The notes under the pieces were generated by a model, which was given only the letters and a program-made list of their open reading frames with translations, searched no databases and was not told where the DNA came from. A DNA stretch of 64,000 bases from Anadara kagoshimensis (taxonomy: Eukaryota; Mollusca; Bivalvia; Arcoida; Arcidae): the NCBI GenBank assembly GCA_021292105.1, contig CM037861.1, forward strand, positions 43,586,310-43,650,309. Reading direction: 5' to 3'. Made by a program: the position numbers and the translations under genes. This document shows positions 35,954-48,780 of this stretch, piece by piece; within the stretch, counting starts at the first letter, position 1, and each line of letters starts with the position of its first letter.

Positions 35954-36181
35954 TCAACAAACTGAATACATACAACAGACTACTACTGTAACCAGTAAAC
36001 AAATTAATATAACTAGATAAAGCATAATAACCACAGAGAGTACAGAGAAAATGAAACCAGTGACTGGTGTATAAATTAGTCTGAGGAAGAAACTCAGTTT
36101 ATGATGACCCAGATAATAGAATTTCTCTTCTAGACCTTTCTGATTTTTTTTATCCTTTTCATCTAATCCTGTCCAATACAT
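35954..36181 (-). CDS. Doubtful 75-codon ORF, hydrophobic C-terminal half
   Basis: An ATG-started ORF has a charged N-terminal third (DEKDKKNQKGLEEK) followed by about 50 mostly hydrophobic residues that could form one or two membrane segments and end in a Cys-rich tail (CCMYSVC). An in-frame stop lies four codons upstream of the ATG, so it would have to be a single small exon. It lies in the large receptor intron on the same strand. No family is recognised and chance is likely. Confidence 0.15.
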   Translation of the reverse strand: MYWTGLDEKDKKNQKGLEEKFYYLGHHKLSFFLRLIYTPVTGFIFSVLSVVIMLYLVILICLLVTVVVCCMYSVC

Positions 36182-36444
36182 AATGACTTGTCAATCGTGT
36201 AAAATAAGAACTGTCTGCTGAATAAATGAGGAATTTTTTTGTCTCCAATATGGATTATCCTGATTAACCCGGTAAGTTGTAACGACCTTACAGGTAGCTC
36301 TGAATGTATACAGGCTAAACATTTTGGCATTTCAACAGGTGCTTTCTATGTATGCAGGTTAAATGTTTTGGCTTAATTAAGCTAAGTGATTTTTAAAGCC
36401 TCCACATTGAAGCCATAGCACAGCTGCTTCAAAATAGGCTTAAG

Positions 36445-36662
36445 CGAGGAGTGGAGTGGAGTAATGCCAATCAAGATTATCTCACTTATATTAAGGCAGG
36501 CAGTAAAGGGATTGTGAAGGAAACCAGAGTGCCTGAAGAAAACCATCTACCTTTAGAAAGCAAACTAACAATTTTCTCACACTAGGATTTGTTGTGAGTT
36601 GGTTTTAAACTTAGGTACTGAGAGGTGCTAAGATCCATCAAGTTTTTTGTAGATAATAAATT
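36445..36662 (-). repeat. SINE family A copy
   Basis: Starts GGAGTGGAGTGGAGTAATG; has GAAACCAGAGTGCCTGAAGAAAACC and CTCACACTAGGATTTG. The tRNA-like head on minus is degraded. Confidence 0.75.
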
Positions 36663-37914
36663 GGATTCATCAGTTGAATTTGCAACAAAAAGCCCTAAGT
36701 TGTAAGTCTGCAAACAAATCTTAGAGCTGAAGTTTAGCATAGTTTGTGTATTTTGTACAAGTACATATGTACCTCTGGAGATCAAATCAAACATTAAACT
36801 ATTTTCTTGCTTGAAAATTGAGTTTAAAAGCAGTTATATTTTTATAGAATCAGGTTATCATAAATGTGTGTGGGATCCAATAGCTAGATCATCATCTATA
36901 TTAGAGGTATGTTGAGTGGGTAGTCTTTAGCATTATACCTGTTACTAGCCAATTAAAAAACTTATTGTGCAGGTTGCACACCAAATCTCACTTTATAGTT
37001 GTATTGATTGAAACCTTTTCTAGCAAATGAACAAGAGTGCCACTAGGTGCAGCAAGATACATTAAACTGTTGCTAAAGATCACACTGTTGGCAAAAAACA
37101 GAAGAACATAAAATATTTAAGAAGCACATTTGTATCATATGAGAAAATCCAAATGTTAAAGTTCGAGTCCATAACTTGTCCTGCTCTGTCCAGTAGTGCA
37201 AAATAAGGAAAAGAAAAAAACATAATTCAAACTTCAAAGAAGCAAAGCTCTGAGAAATTTGCACAGATTTCATGCCTCCTCTGGTACAAACAATTCAGGA
37301 TGACTTTAAGGTGCTAGCTCACAAAATCATTACACCACAGGCACTTCTTCTGTCTCTATATACTGACACCTTTCTAGAAACCGACATATAAAAGTGCTAA
37401 TATTTTTATGTCGAAAAGTCAGACAAAACAGTATCGCCCACTTCTTTGTCATAAGTGATATTAACACAGATCACAAAAGCTTATTTATAGAGCATAAAAA
37501 ATACAATCATGTAAGAGTGCAAAGAATAAAAGTTAAATATCGAGGCATTTATATCAACTATGTAATAATCAGGTATAAGAGTACATGGATCAATTGAATA
37601 AACATGAAATCCAACATGTGTGATTTTAAAAATCCTATAAAATGACCCTAAAAAATATTGCACCGAGACAGGGTTAAACCGCTTTTGCAAGATTGTCTAA
37701 AGTACTTACAGGATTTTATTTTTTAATTCAGCTTAGTTTGTTCATTAAAAGTTTTTAACATTATAAATCTGTTTATGTTATTTGATTTGATACCAACAGC
37801 TGGGACTGATCTTAACAAGAGTACAGTAATAAGAATAGGAGTGACGACTGCAAGTCATAATTCACCAAAGCTTATATTTATAGATTTGTTCTTGTTTGAA
37901 CTTTTTTGTAGCAA

Positions 37915-38232
37915 TCTTTATAGGGGGCCCCTCTACAGTTTCCCCATTTGAGACCCCAATACTTTCATTTTGAGCTTGTCCAAAAGATGCTACATATAAG
38001 GTCTATAGCTATTGTATATTAGTCATTTGAGATTGTTTAACAACTTATAGGGGTCCCTCTACAATTTCCCCATTTGGGACCTACAACTTTCATTTGGAGA
38101 AAATGCAATACAACTTGTCCTGGGGATGCTGCATCTAAAATATTAAAGGTCTATCTATTGTATGTTAGTTATTTAAGATTTTCTACAATTTATAGGGGCC
38201 CCTCTACAGTTTCCCCATATTTCCCACGGTAT
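37915..38232. repeat. Tandem repeat, about 130-bp unit, three copies
   Basis: The block TTTATAGGGG.CCCCTCTACAGTTTCCCCAT recurs at about 37917, 38045 and 38190 with similar spacers. Confidence 0.8.
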
Positions 38233-38439
38233 AAAATATATATCGGTTACTATTTTGCGAAACAGTCCAATTTAAATCCTTGGTATAATAAAATAATTAA
38301 ATAATTGGTGCAGAAAGTGGTCTATTAAAATTTCAAGTTTTCTTTGTATGTCAACAATGAGTAACACATTTTAAGTTTTCTCACCAGAGTACATGACCAA
38401 ATTTTTAACTTAGGGTGGTTGAACTCAATGGAGGTTTAC

Positions 38440-38660
38440 AAGTTACAAATAGGTTTCCATAACTTCAAATTAGAAGAAAAATTTCACAAATTTGTGAAGA
38501 TATATTCCTTGTTGATGTATTTTTCACAAATTTGCTAAAATAAGAATCTCTCAGAAATTAGTACTGATAACCAATGGCTACCAAAAATGGAAACATGAGA
38601 ACAAATGGTACAAAGTTGACTGTTATGACAGTTCAAAACATGAAATTTGCAACTAAAAAA
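38440..38660. repeat. MITE-like family E copy
   Basis: AGGTTTCCATAACTTC, AATTTCACAAATTTGTGAAG, CTCAGAAATTAGTACTGATAACCAATGGCTAC are family E blocks. Confidence 0.55.
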
Positions 38661-39527
38661 CTTGGAAATAGCCAGCACCACCAAGAACTTCATATGCAAT
38701 CGATTAAGATGAAACCAATAGTGGGGATATCAAGTATGCAAATTTTACAGCAATTAATTTGAACTTTGACATTCACAGCAATTACCTTAAACCTTTGACA
38801 TTTACTTGTCAGCTGGTTGACCAATTTGAAAAACAAAATCAGTTTACAAAATTGAATTCATGATATCTGTCCTCCTTTAACTTATGACTAACAATTTCCC
38901 TATAAAAATGCTGATAGCAAATCAACGAGACTATAAATATATGAAGAGGTGTTCATTATGACAGTTTTTCTGTATTTCTGCAAATTACTTGTGTTTTTGT
39001 GTAAAATGTTATATAATATATTGTTTATATACTACGTGACCGATCACTTCGGTGAACCGCATATATTTTTATTGTCTGGTTATAATTAACACAAACTCAG
39101 ACACCAACATACAATATTTAGATTTCCAATAATATTTGACTTTTTTCTATTGATCAGTGCACCAGATGAACTTGAAAGCTTCATGTAAAATGCACGACAA
39201 TGACGTAACCTCAGGTGTTTGATAAATCTTTCTCGCCCCAGTCTAGGTCACTTTGTACGATAAGAAGATTTACATATTATGTAATAGTCCTATATATGTG
39301 TCAATTAAGGATTTTTTAAAATTTTGTATAATGCACAAACAAGCACATGTATGTCTCGTCGTTTCAGGTAAATTTTATGAGAACAAGATTTATATATTGA
39401 AAGGTCAACAGTATATGCAACAAATGTTTTATAAAAGGAAATACAAAGTATATAATTAGATTTTTACAAGGGAGGACAGCTTAACTACCACACACAATGT
39501 AGCTACTAATGTCATCACGGAAATAGT

Positions 39528-39529
39528 AC

Positions 39530-39566
<37 letters not shown>

Positions 39567-39640
39567 GAGAGAAAGAGAGAGAGAGAGACCATGGAGCTAC
39601 TAATGTCATCACGGAAATAGGAGAGAGAGAGAGAGAGCAT
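39528..39640. repeat. (GA)n microsatellite with flanking duplication
   Basis: GA runs are interleaved with a duplicated block GAGCTACTAATGTCATCACGGAAATAG (about 39500 and 39592). Confidence 0.9.
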
Positions 39641-40204
39641 AATATACCTGCGGAAATAGGGGATTTCTTCTTTGTATTTGAATTCAAAAGGACCAGTTTA
39701 GACAAAGGAAACCATCATAGCAACAGTTTGAGAGAAATATTGCAAAGATTGTGAGCATGGGACTACTGATGCCATCAAGGAAAGAGTATAAGAATGAATA
39801 AATCTGACAAGAACTTCCACTGAAAACATCTAAGAGCCAAAACTCCAAAGAATACTGGCAAACCAACTTGGGTTAATGGTATGTGCATGATACTGTCCAC
39901 CAAGTTTTGTAACATAACTCGAAGGAAAACTGACAAGCATTAACTCTGTATAATAATATACCCATCTCCTATCATTGTTGATGCTGTGAAACCATAATTT
40001 CGGATAATAAGTCAGGACAGGAAGTTGTAGAGACAGAAGGACAGACAAGCAGATGGACAGACAGAATTTAAAACAACCCACCTTTGTCTGAAAGACCGGA
40101 AATAATCAAATGCATTTTAAGTTATCAATGTTAAAATTATAATTGTGTATATTTAAGTAACTTTTATAACAATGTAGCCTGACTTTATTTCTCTAATTTG
40201 TCTA

Positions 40205-40712
40205 AATAAAACTTTATAAAATATACCACTAGTAGAAATGCAAATGATTTTCTTGCAGAAACAACCGTCCCTAAAGGCGAAATCATACATGATGACAAAA
40301 CCACCCATGCAGCCAAAATCTATAAAATATACCACTAGTAGAAATGCAAATGATTTTCTTGCAGAAAAAACCGTCCCTAAAGGGGAAATCATACATGATG
40401 ACAAAACCACCCATGCAGCCAAAATCTCCCATGACAACAAACCACCCATGCAGCCAAAATCTCCCATGACAAAACCACCCATGCAACCAAAATCTCCCAT
40501 GAAGACAAAATGGATCAGTTATGCCTCACCCTGGTTACCTTCTTAAGAAAGACAATTAAATATTGCTTTAAAAATTGCCAATAAAGGCAAAATGTGCCAT
40601 GACAACAAAAACTCCCATGACGACAAAACCGCCCATGAAAACAAAACCGCCCATGAAGACAAACTGGATCAGTTACTTCATACCTCACCTCACCCCTGCT
40701 GCTGTTAAGATA
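40205..40712. repeat. Nested minisatellite
   Basis: A block of about 104 bp starting at 40214 (AAAATATACCACTAGTAGAAATG) is repeated at 40325. Shorter units of about 30 bp with CCACCCATGCAGCCAAAATCTCCCATGAC follow, with a related array at 40590-40680. ORFs on both strands are by-products. Confidence 0.85.
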
Positions 40713-41149
40713 ATTAAACATTGCATCATATTACATAATAGAGCCATGTTAAATTTAAAGTAGTCCATAGTATTTATTGTTCTCTGTTATTATATAACAC
40801 TTAACAGTTTAAGATCTAAGTATAAAATAAAAGAAATTATAGGCACAAACAATGGAATTTTTCAGAAAGTAAACTGACATGGAGGTTATAAGCTCTTAAC
40901 CTAGATTGATCTAAACTGATATAGAAAAATTATCCGATTTTTAGAAAAGAAACTATATGCTCAAACTAAGACTTATCAAAAGGCTTGTGCTAGGTAGAAG
41001 CTTAACATGCAGGTTATAGGATCTAACCTTGCCTGATAAATAGTAAAAGACAAAACTGTGTTAGAATCTACAAAAAGTACTATCATACTGAATGCTGGCA
41101 TAATCAAAAGCCACAAAACAACAGTCAAAAACACCTTGATCAAAGCAGT

Positions 41150-41465
41150 CAAAAACACTTGATCAAAGCTGACAGACAAAACCTCAACATCTGGGATTCC
41201 TGAAAGGTCATGACACTTTGTTTCAGAATATTTACAAGACCATGCACTCATTTGATCTTGGACTCAAGAGACAAAAAACCTCAGCACACTGTCTTTATCA
41301 AAATCATATAAGCACAGACAGACACATTACGTCAGCTTAGCCATACTTGATCAAATCTAACTGACAAAAGTTTATTGTCCAATCTTAATCAAAAAGTCTG
41401 ACATATCTTAGCTTCACTTGATCAAAGTTTACAGACAAAAAAATTTGGCAACATGGCTTAATCAA
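41150..41465. repeat. Diverged repeat region leading into the 69-bp array
   Basis: CTTGATCAAAG.TGACAGACAAAA blocks recur irregularly and share words with the downstream array. Confidence 0.6.
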
Positions 41466-41935
41466 ATATGCACAAGACTTTTGACAAAGACTTACACCCT
41501 GGCTTAATCAAAGGTTATGGCATAACTTTTCAGAATATGCACAAGAACTTGGGGAAAGACTTGCACCCTGGCTTAATCAAAGGTCATGACATAACTTTTC
41601 AGAATATGCACAAGACCTTTGACAAAGACTTGCACCCTGGCTTAATCAAAGGTCATGACATAACTTTTCAGAATATGCACAAGACCTTTGACAAAGACTT
41701 GCACCCTGGCTTAATCAAAGGTCATGACATAACTTTACAGAATATGCACAAGACCTTTGACAAAGACTTGCACCCTGGCTTAATCAAAGGTCATGACATA
41801 ATTTTACAGAATATGCTCAAGACCTTGGGCAAAGACTTGCACCCTGGCTTAATCAAAGGTCATGGCATAACTTTACAGAATATGCACAAGACCTAGGGCA
41901 AAGACTTGCACCTTGGCTTAATTTAACAGTCAGAC
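41466..41935 (+). repeat. 69-bp minisatellite with an open frame
   Basis: About 6.7 copies of a 69-bp unit (contains AATATGCACAAGACCTTTGAC and CACCCTGGCTTAATCAAAGG) lie head to tail. Because 69 is a multiple of three, one frame stays open for 142 codons as a 23-residue repeat (MHKTFDKDLHPGLIKGHDIT...). There is no upstream exon or family match, so I treat it as non-coding. Confidence 0.9.
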
Positions 41936-42660
41936 ACAATATGTCAGATTGATCAAACCTACATGGCAAAAACTCAGCATCAAAAAGGCAAATACAACAT
42001 GTCAACTTAGCCTCACTGACATAAAGTTAGAATACTGGCTTATTCAAAAGTTACACAATATGTCAGATTGTTCAAACTATGTGACAAAAACTCAACATCC
42101 AAGTTATATACCTAAAGATGGATACATCATGTCAACTTAGCCACACTAACATAAAGTTAGCATCCTGGCTTATTAAAAAGTCATATCAGTACCATTAGAC
42201 AAAATATGTCAGATTGTTCAAACATATGAAACAAAAACACAACAACCAAAAGTCATGTACCTACAGATAGATACAATATGTCAGCTTAGCCACACTGAAA
42301 AAAATAGCATCTTAGCCTATTCAAATTTCAAATCAGTATGGATACACACAATATGTCAGATTGACCAAACCTATGAGACAAAACTCAACATCCAAAAGTC
42401 ATGTACCTACAGATAGATACAACATGTCAACTTAGCTTCACTGACAAAATTTTAGCATCAAGTCAAATCAGTATGGATAGACACAATATGTCAGATCGAC
42501 CAACGTGACAAAAACTCAACAACCACAAGTCATGTACTGACAGATAGATACAACATTTTAACTTAGCTTCAATGACAAAATTTTAGCCTATTCAAAAGTT
42601 AAATCAGTACGGATAGACACAACATGTCAGAAGATTCACACAAGATCTTGACAACATACG
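41936..42660. repeat. Diverged higher-order tandem repeat, about 120-150 bp units
   Basis: Blocks ACACAATATGTCAGATTG.TCAAAC, ACAAAAACTCAACATCCAAAAGTCATGTACC and ATAGATACAACATGTCAACTTAGC recur in the same order about five times with substitutions and gaps. Confidence 0.75.
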
Positions 42661-42896
42661 TATATGAACTTATGAAGAGGATACAGACAGATAGAAAAAC
42701 CTGATAATATCCTGCTTTCTGAATCATGCAATTTACAATTTTAAATGAGATACTATCTGTTATTTGTGACATAAAATCTACATTACAGATACATCTTGTT
42801 TCTTCTACTGTACATTACATAATACACAGTGTCATTAATTCTGAACAAGTTTTGAAACTTAGATTTTACAGGTCACATAAACTCGGTAATATTATA

Positions 42897-43337
42897 TACA
42901 GTAAAACCACAATTTATTGCCAATATTCCATCATAAATTTGGTGTTATAAAGGGATTTGGTGATACATCAAGAGAGAAAAACGAAAGGACTGGAGAAAAA
43001 CAAAAGAAAAAACTGTGAGCCACAAGCTCACAAAAAATACCCCCGCTCCCAAAAATCCATCGGATCAAAATTTTAAATAAGGGGGTGCACATCTACATTA
43101 TATCACAAAGATCCTGTGAAAGTTTCATGAAAATCCATTGAAGGGTTTAGGAGGAGTTACGGATAAGAGATAGGTACCCTAATGTGTAACGGAAGGACGG
43201 ACACACGGACGGACACCCCTATCAATATATACCCCACACTTTTTAAGCGGGGGGGGGGGTATAATAAGACTTCAAATTACTGTGGCTATAAGTCAGGCGG
43301 CAAAGTGATTGATGGGCATTATAAAAGGTTTACTGTA
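42897..43337. repeat. MITE interrupted by a second repeat
   Basis: Ends TACAGTAAAACC (left) and GGTTTACTGTA (right) form terminal inverted repeats with TA at the borders. Nested inside at about 43010-43265 is a family C piece with AATACCCCCGCTCCCAAAAATCC and a GGACGGAC.CACGGACGGAC stretch ending in a G run. Confidence 0.65.
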
Positions 43338-43364
43338 GGAATGTTTTAATTAATTGCAGGAGCG

Positions 43365-43582
43365 TCCGTTGCCTAGCGGCATGCACTTATGCATCACAGG
43401 GTCTCTCAATGCCTAAATTTTTAATCCCATGCAGGCATATCCTAGTGTAAAAATGTTTGTCAGTTACCTTGCTGAAGGTCTGCCACGTTCTCCATACCTT
43501 CTTTTTGGTTTTCTCCAACACTGACTGATTCCATATAGTGAAAGAATATTGACTTGGGTATAACACATCACTAAACAATGAC
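43365..43582 (+). repeat. SINE family A copy
   Basis: Sense orientation, with GCATATCCTAGTGTAAAAATGTTTGTCAG, a GGTTTTCTCCAAC block and GTGAAAGAATATTGACTTGGGT. Confidence 0.65.
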
Positions 43583-43584
43583 AC

Positions 43585-46005
43585 TCTTTGTCTATGCTTT
43601 GGTTGGTTACTGTATCCATCACGCAACTCATCAGGAAAATGTGATGGTTTTGAATTTATTATCATTTTTCATTTCCAAATTAACACAATGTTTTTTAATA
43701 TAATGTTCCAAACTATGAGAGTAAAAGATTGTCAATTATCATATACAGAATCTCTTTTAATTATTTAGATTTTTGTGTTGAAAAGAAATAAACAGATTTT
43801 AATCAATGACTGAACAGTTACATTACTGTTAGTTACATCATCCTTGTAAATAAATAATCCCACCATCAAATTTCCCACATTAATAATTAGATCAACCATT
43901 TTGACCTGTTGCATACACACATAGTCAATCCTTATTCGGGCTTCTGTTTTTAGATTCTGACCTTTCTAAGGTTGGCCAACATAGTCAATCCTGTATGATA
44001 AAATTTTAAGTTAAATGCTGTTCTAAATTCCGACATTTTAGGTGTAGAAAAGACACTGTCCTGTTGCCATGAATCACAAAATTAACCAAAAATAATTTGG
44101 AGTCAGACAGACAGGTCAAACTTGTTGCAGCTATAGTCTAGATGAAATAAACATACAAATATAAAAACAAGACTAGACATTACCTACTTAAACTGATATT
44201 AAATGAGTAATACATCAGAATAAATGTTACACCCTGTAGGAGTCATGTGTACTTTAAAACTGACATGCTGCATTTATCTGTCCATCTGTCTGTCTGTCCA
44301 ATCTGTCAGTCTGTCCAATCTGTCAGTCAGTCAGTCTGTCTGTATGTCTATAAGTCTGTTGTTAACACAAATTTTTATGATGATGTGTGTATGTATGTCT
44401 GCCTGTCTTGCTATCTGTCTATCCAGGAACAGAATACAGTAATCTATTTTTGGAAAATTGATCTTGGACCATTTACTTTAATAGGGTCTTGAACATGTAT
44501 GTATGTCTGTCTGATTGTCCATGTGTCCAAAAAAATTATACACCTGTCATTAATGCACACTAGATACATGTGCATGTGTGTGTCAGGCATATATAATTAG
44601 AGAACTCAAGAATGGGGTAACATATACCAGGGTAGTTTTAACACTAATGGGTAGGTATGTCTATGTGTACAAATGCATGTGTTCATGTACTGGTAAAACA
44701 GATCTACGTGCCATGTTTCAACACAGAAAATTCTTAACAAATTTAATACCTATAATTATCATTTGACAAATAAATTATTTATATTTAGATTATATAATCT
44801 TTGCAGGTAAAAACAAAAACAAGATTCGACATTTCCAGAACTCAGTTAATGCATTCTATTGCGAGTTTCATTAAGGTCACTGTCCCCAAAATCAATACAG
44901 CACAATATTTCCGAGACTAGCCTAGCCCTGATCACCTGATTTGCTATTACATAATATCATGTTACTCTTATGGATTCTCTCAATGAAAAACTTTAAATCT
45001 AGGTTTATTGATTCAGTTTAGATCTAGAACCTTGGCATTTTACTACAACACTTTGGTGAGATAATCTGCGGAAGCAAGCTGCAAAAGAAGTATCAACAAA
45101 ATCCAAAAAAACAACCCCTGTGAGAAACTTTTCACAAGAAAACCGTAACAAAAACAAAAGTATGGACAACTGATGGTAAAAAAATTCAAGAGAACCAAGT
45201 GATAACTAAAATTGTCAAGGGTTTAACCCCCCCCCCCCTTTACCATTACTGCTGTTTTACAAATAAACCTATCTTTTCAAAACATTTGTTTTTGTTTTTT
45301 TTTTAAAATAGGTACATCAAAAGCCTGTCTTTGTTCATTGAGATTTCAAGACTAAGGAATTTATTGGGTTCTAGCTCCCAAAGTTTTTTCTTTTTGACTA
45401 GTTCATTCTCTTAAACACATGTTTCATGTTCACTGTTCAGGACATTAACCCATGAAAGGCACAGAGCTCTGAATTATGAAACGTTGCAAGTATGAGACTA
45501 GACAGTAGTCAGTTGCACCATAAATATTTTGTAAATTCCCTTTATGTTCTATTTGTAGCAGAAAATAAAGAAATCAGGGTGAGCTCCGACTCTCAATTGG
45601 TTGGAGCCAAAACATTACGGTAATCAATTTTAAAATTTAGGAGCAAATTTATATGTTCAAAAGCCAAAAAAGAAAGATAATAAATTAAGAGCAACAAAAA
45701 TTTTTTTTAGAAGTTTTCTTCTATTCTGCTGTATGATAAGATTGTTCTTGGTCCATAGCTTGTAATACTTGTTTTTTTCATACTTGTGTAAAGAAAAAAG
45801 TCTGATTTTGTCTGCCTCATAATGAAGTTGATAAAAATTATGGAGCAATAATATTAGCTAAAAGGCAATTGATTGGAGCCAAGAATTATAAAAAATAGCA
45901 ATTGGCTAAATTGGGGAATGGCAAGAGCAAACACTGGAAATAATATTTGAGATTCTGTATGAATAGAATTTCAGCCTAATTTTCAGACAATATTAAGCTA
46001 TCTCA
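43585..46005. other. Intron DNA, mostly nothing recognised
   Basis: A (TCTG/TCAG)-rich low-complexity stretch lies at 44278-44345 and a C run at about 45228. No gene signal was seen. Confidence 0.4.
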
Positions 46006-46009
46006 CATG

Positions 46010-46405
46010 GAAAATGACAAAAACAGAAGATGCAATGGTAGACACCTTCCTCCACAAATGTCTAAGAAGAATTTTAAAAATCTACTGGCCACAGAAAGTA
46101 TCAAATGAAGAAACAAGAGCAAGAGCTGGGGCATAAAAGATCAGCACCACAATCAAAAGAAAAAGATGGAAATGGCTGGGCCACGTTTTGAGAATGAAAA
46201 ACAACATGTACGCAAAACTGACACTTACCTGGACACCAGAGGGAAAGAGGAAAAGAGGATGACCCAAACAGACTTGGAGAAGGATCATTGAAAGAGAACA
46301 AAAGGAACTAGGATACAATTCATTGACTGAGGCAACAAAAGTAGCAATAGATAGAGGAAAATGGAGAGAAATTTGTAAACGGACCGATTCTCCTCACGGA
46401 GAGAC
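46010..46405 (+). mobile_element. Non-LTR retrotransposon (LINE) 3'-end remnant
   Basis: Read on plus with frame breaks, this encodes the C-terminal part of a LINE reverse-transcriptase polyprotein. It has a CLRRILKIYWP segment, then RKRWKWLGHVLRM, then a segment with GKRKRGRPKQTWRR and a final DRGKWREIC-like part. These are the hallmark ends of RTE-like and related non-LTR ORF2 proteins. It is interrupted by at least one stop and lacks the polymerase core, so it is a dead 5'-truncated copy. Confidence 0.8.
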
Positions 46406-46499
46406 AGAAATAAGTAAGTCATTAAGCTATCTTGGTCCAGAAGGTGTTTGGTAACATAAAGACTGATTCTCTTGTAATGGTAACATCACCGTCATCATA

Positions 46500-46860
46500 A
46501 AGGTAAAAGAGTGAAATGATTGAATTTAGTTTTATGTCCCAGTCAAGAATATCTAGAGATCACCAGCTATAGGTGAGGTGGCAGAAATTTTTAACATTTC
46601 AGTGTGCTGAGGACAATGTGCTGGCAGAGTTCTTTAACATGCTACACCTGATGTTTCAGAGGGCATTGGTTTTAAGGCCTCTTCTGAAGGACCAAGTTTT
46701 GCTTTAATTTCTGAATGGAGAGTGTTTGATTTGATAAAAAAACCAGTCACTACCTATTTTCAAGTCTTGGTCAGATTCTGGTTGGGGTTCCAAACCTTAA
46801 CCTCCCAAATACAGAGTGAGCACTCTACCAACTGACCTACTGTAGTGGTAGAAGGCCTTA
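46500..46860 (-). repeat. SINE family B, best copy with tRNA head
   Basis: On minus it begins with AGGTCAGTTGGTAGAGTGCTC, an A-box like that of Val/Ala/Lys-type tRNAs, then a B-box-like GGTTTGGAACCCC, then the family body (CTTGAAAATAGGTAGTGACTGG, CACATTGTCCTCAGCACAC). This identifies family B as tRNA-derived. Confidence 0.85.
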
Positions 46861-47118
46861 AAAGAAATGATTTTAACATTTGGATAAGAATATTGAGTTT
46901 CTGTCTGTTCAAGTGTGTTAAAGTCACAACATGCAAAGTTTATTCCAGAAATAGGAAACCAATAAAAAAAATCTGAGTCTAAAGATGCTCCAGGCAATAC
47001 TTTATGATAAACACATAGCGTAAACAATTTTCTTCAACAGGTTGATGTCCTACTGCATTATGAAACTAATTTGCACCTCAAACTATACTTTCATATAAAT
47101 GTATCTGTGCATTGCCCA

Positions 47119-47277
47119 GGAGAGAGAGAGATGCAATGAAAAGAAAAACCCTACCACCTCATTTTTGCCAGTGTGTGTGTCTATGTAAAAGAGAGAAATA
47201 GAGAGAGAGAGAGAGAGAGAGATGTGATGAAAAGATAAACCCTACCACCTCATTTTTACCAGTGTGTGTTTGTGTAT

Positions 47278-47332
<55 letters not shown>
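47119..47332. repeat. GA microsatellite array with duplicated unit
   Basis: Three GA runs are separated by a repeated block AACCCTACCACCTCATTTTT.CCAGTGTGTGT. The organisation matches that at positions 1-360. Confidence 0.9.
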
Positions 47333-47335
<3 letters not shown>

Positions 47336-47934
47336 ATGAAAACTTTGTTTAATTGTACATTTTACTTATATTTGTGTCATTGGAAAGTCTTGCAATAAGA
47401 AAAATTGAAACTTGTAGTCTAGGGCTGAGGATAGTTTTATTTTTTAATAAGATAGAATCTTTCATTTTAATAACTTCATAACAAAACTTCATGAATAAAA
47501 TTAGAGTATGACTATAGGTGTTCGTATATGAAATTAAAATAGCTTCTTTGCACTATACTTGTTTTCAATTAAATGTATTTCTTCTTGATATGAAAAATTT
47601 GAACCCTGTATCACAGGTGTCAACTTATACAAATTGTCCACCTATTTTTGAATTAATTAGCATTTTAATAGATCTGGCTGTTTTAACCACTTTAACAGTT
47701 TGTCTTCAAATTAGAACGCAGTAAAGATTTCAGCATGAAAAAAATACTTGGTATTAAGAATTTCAGAAAGACTTTTATCATCTGTTCTCTTTCTAGTCCC
47801 AAACTGAGATAAATACATTAGAAGTTTATTTTCAGAAAGAGTCAAAGCCCTAACATATATTCTTACAAACAGTTCTGTTTACCAAATGCAAAATGACCAT
47901 TATTTGCTTTACATGTATACATGTAGTGTAGTCA

Positions 47935-48137
47935 CCAATTTTAATAAAAATTAAGTCCCTCTCACCACCTAGGTCTGATAGATCTCAGGATAGATCCTCA
48001 TAAAAAGAAAAATTTTCAGTTTGCTTGGCACAGATGGGTGGTTTTCTTTGAGTACTCTAGTTTCCTCTACCATCCAAGAACTGACCACCATAATATAAGT
48101 GAAAGAGTATTGATTGAGATGTAAACTCCATCAATCC
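47935..48137 (+). repeat. SINE family A copy
   Basis: Sense orientation, with CACCACCTAGGTCTGATAGATC in the B-box area, GGTTTTCTTTGAGTACTCTAG and AAGTGAAAGAGTATTGATTGAG. Confidence 0.65.
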
Positions 48138-48489
48138 AAGACAAGTCAAGATTTTTGAAGCAAGATTGGTGGGGTATTTTAATACAGAGTTATTCAAGTA
48201 GGTGCAGATATAATATTCCAGGTGTAATAAAAATAACATGATGCCAATAGCATCAAATATTAAGCATTACCCTACCTCTGACTAAATTCTATAATAGTGT
48301 TTGGCTAAATTGGATCACATGACCAACCCAGTATCATTCGGTAAATAGCCACTCACGCAAAAATACTGGGTCAGCGAGGCTGATACCAGGTGGGGTTAGT
48401 TACCCAATTCACCTCTGCATATAATATTTTAATAGAAAAACAGTATCTGTAGACCTTCTCTGCTGGCTACAAACATAAATAGGGTAAGT

Positions 48490-48780
48490 ACATGTATTCT
48501 TGAGCTGGATATAACAAGTCTGCAAGAATTTACAAGGAAATAGAATACTTGTATAAGAATTCAGAATGGGTAAAGCTTGCCGAATCTCTGACAGAAATCT
48601 TCAACCCTGGGGGCCAGATTTCCCTGATTATGACAAGTCTGCAAAAACTTCCATGGTAAGAGACTATAAAAATCCAGAATGGGTAAAGCTTGTTGAGTCC
48701 CTGGCAGAAATGTTCAATCCTGAGAGTGAGACTTTCATGATAATGACAAGTCTGCAAGAATTTCCATGAAGATAGAACAA
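48490..48780. repeat. Tandem repeat, about 120-bp unit, 2.5 copies
   Basis: ATAACAAGTCTGCAAGAATTT and AGAATGGGTAAAGCTTG..GA.TC recur at about 122-bp spacing, just downstream of exon 48924-49175. Confidence 0.8.

Noticed and set aside
40238-40546. ORFs of about 100 codons on both strands (Pro/Met/Lys-rich and Gly/Phe/Cys-rich)
   Set aside because: They are frames of the CCACCCATG minisatellite, present on both strands at once.
44224-44492. Cys/Ser/Val-rich plus ORFs
   Set aside because: They follow a TCTG/TCAG low-complexity stretch in two frames at once.
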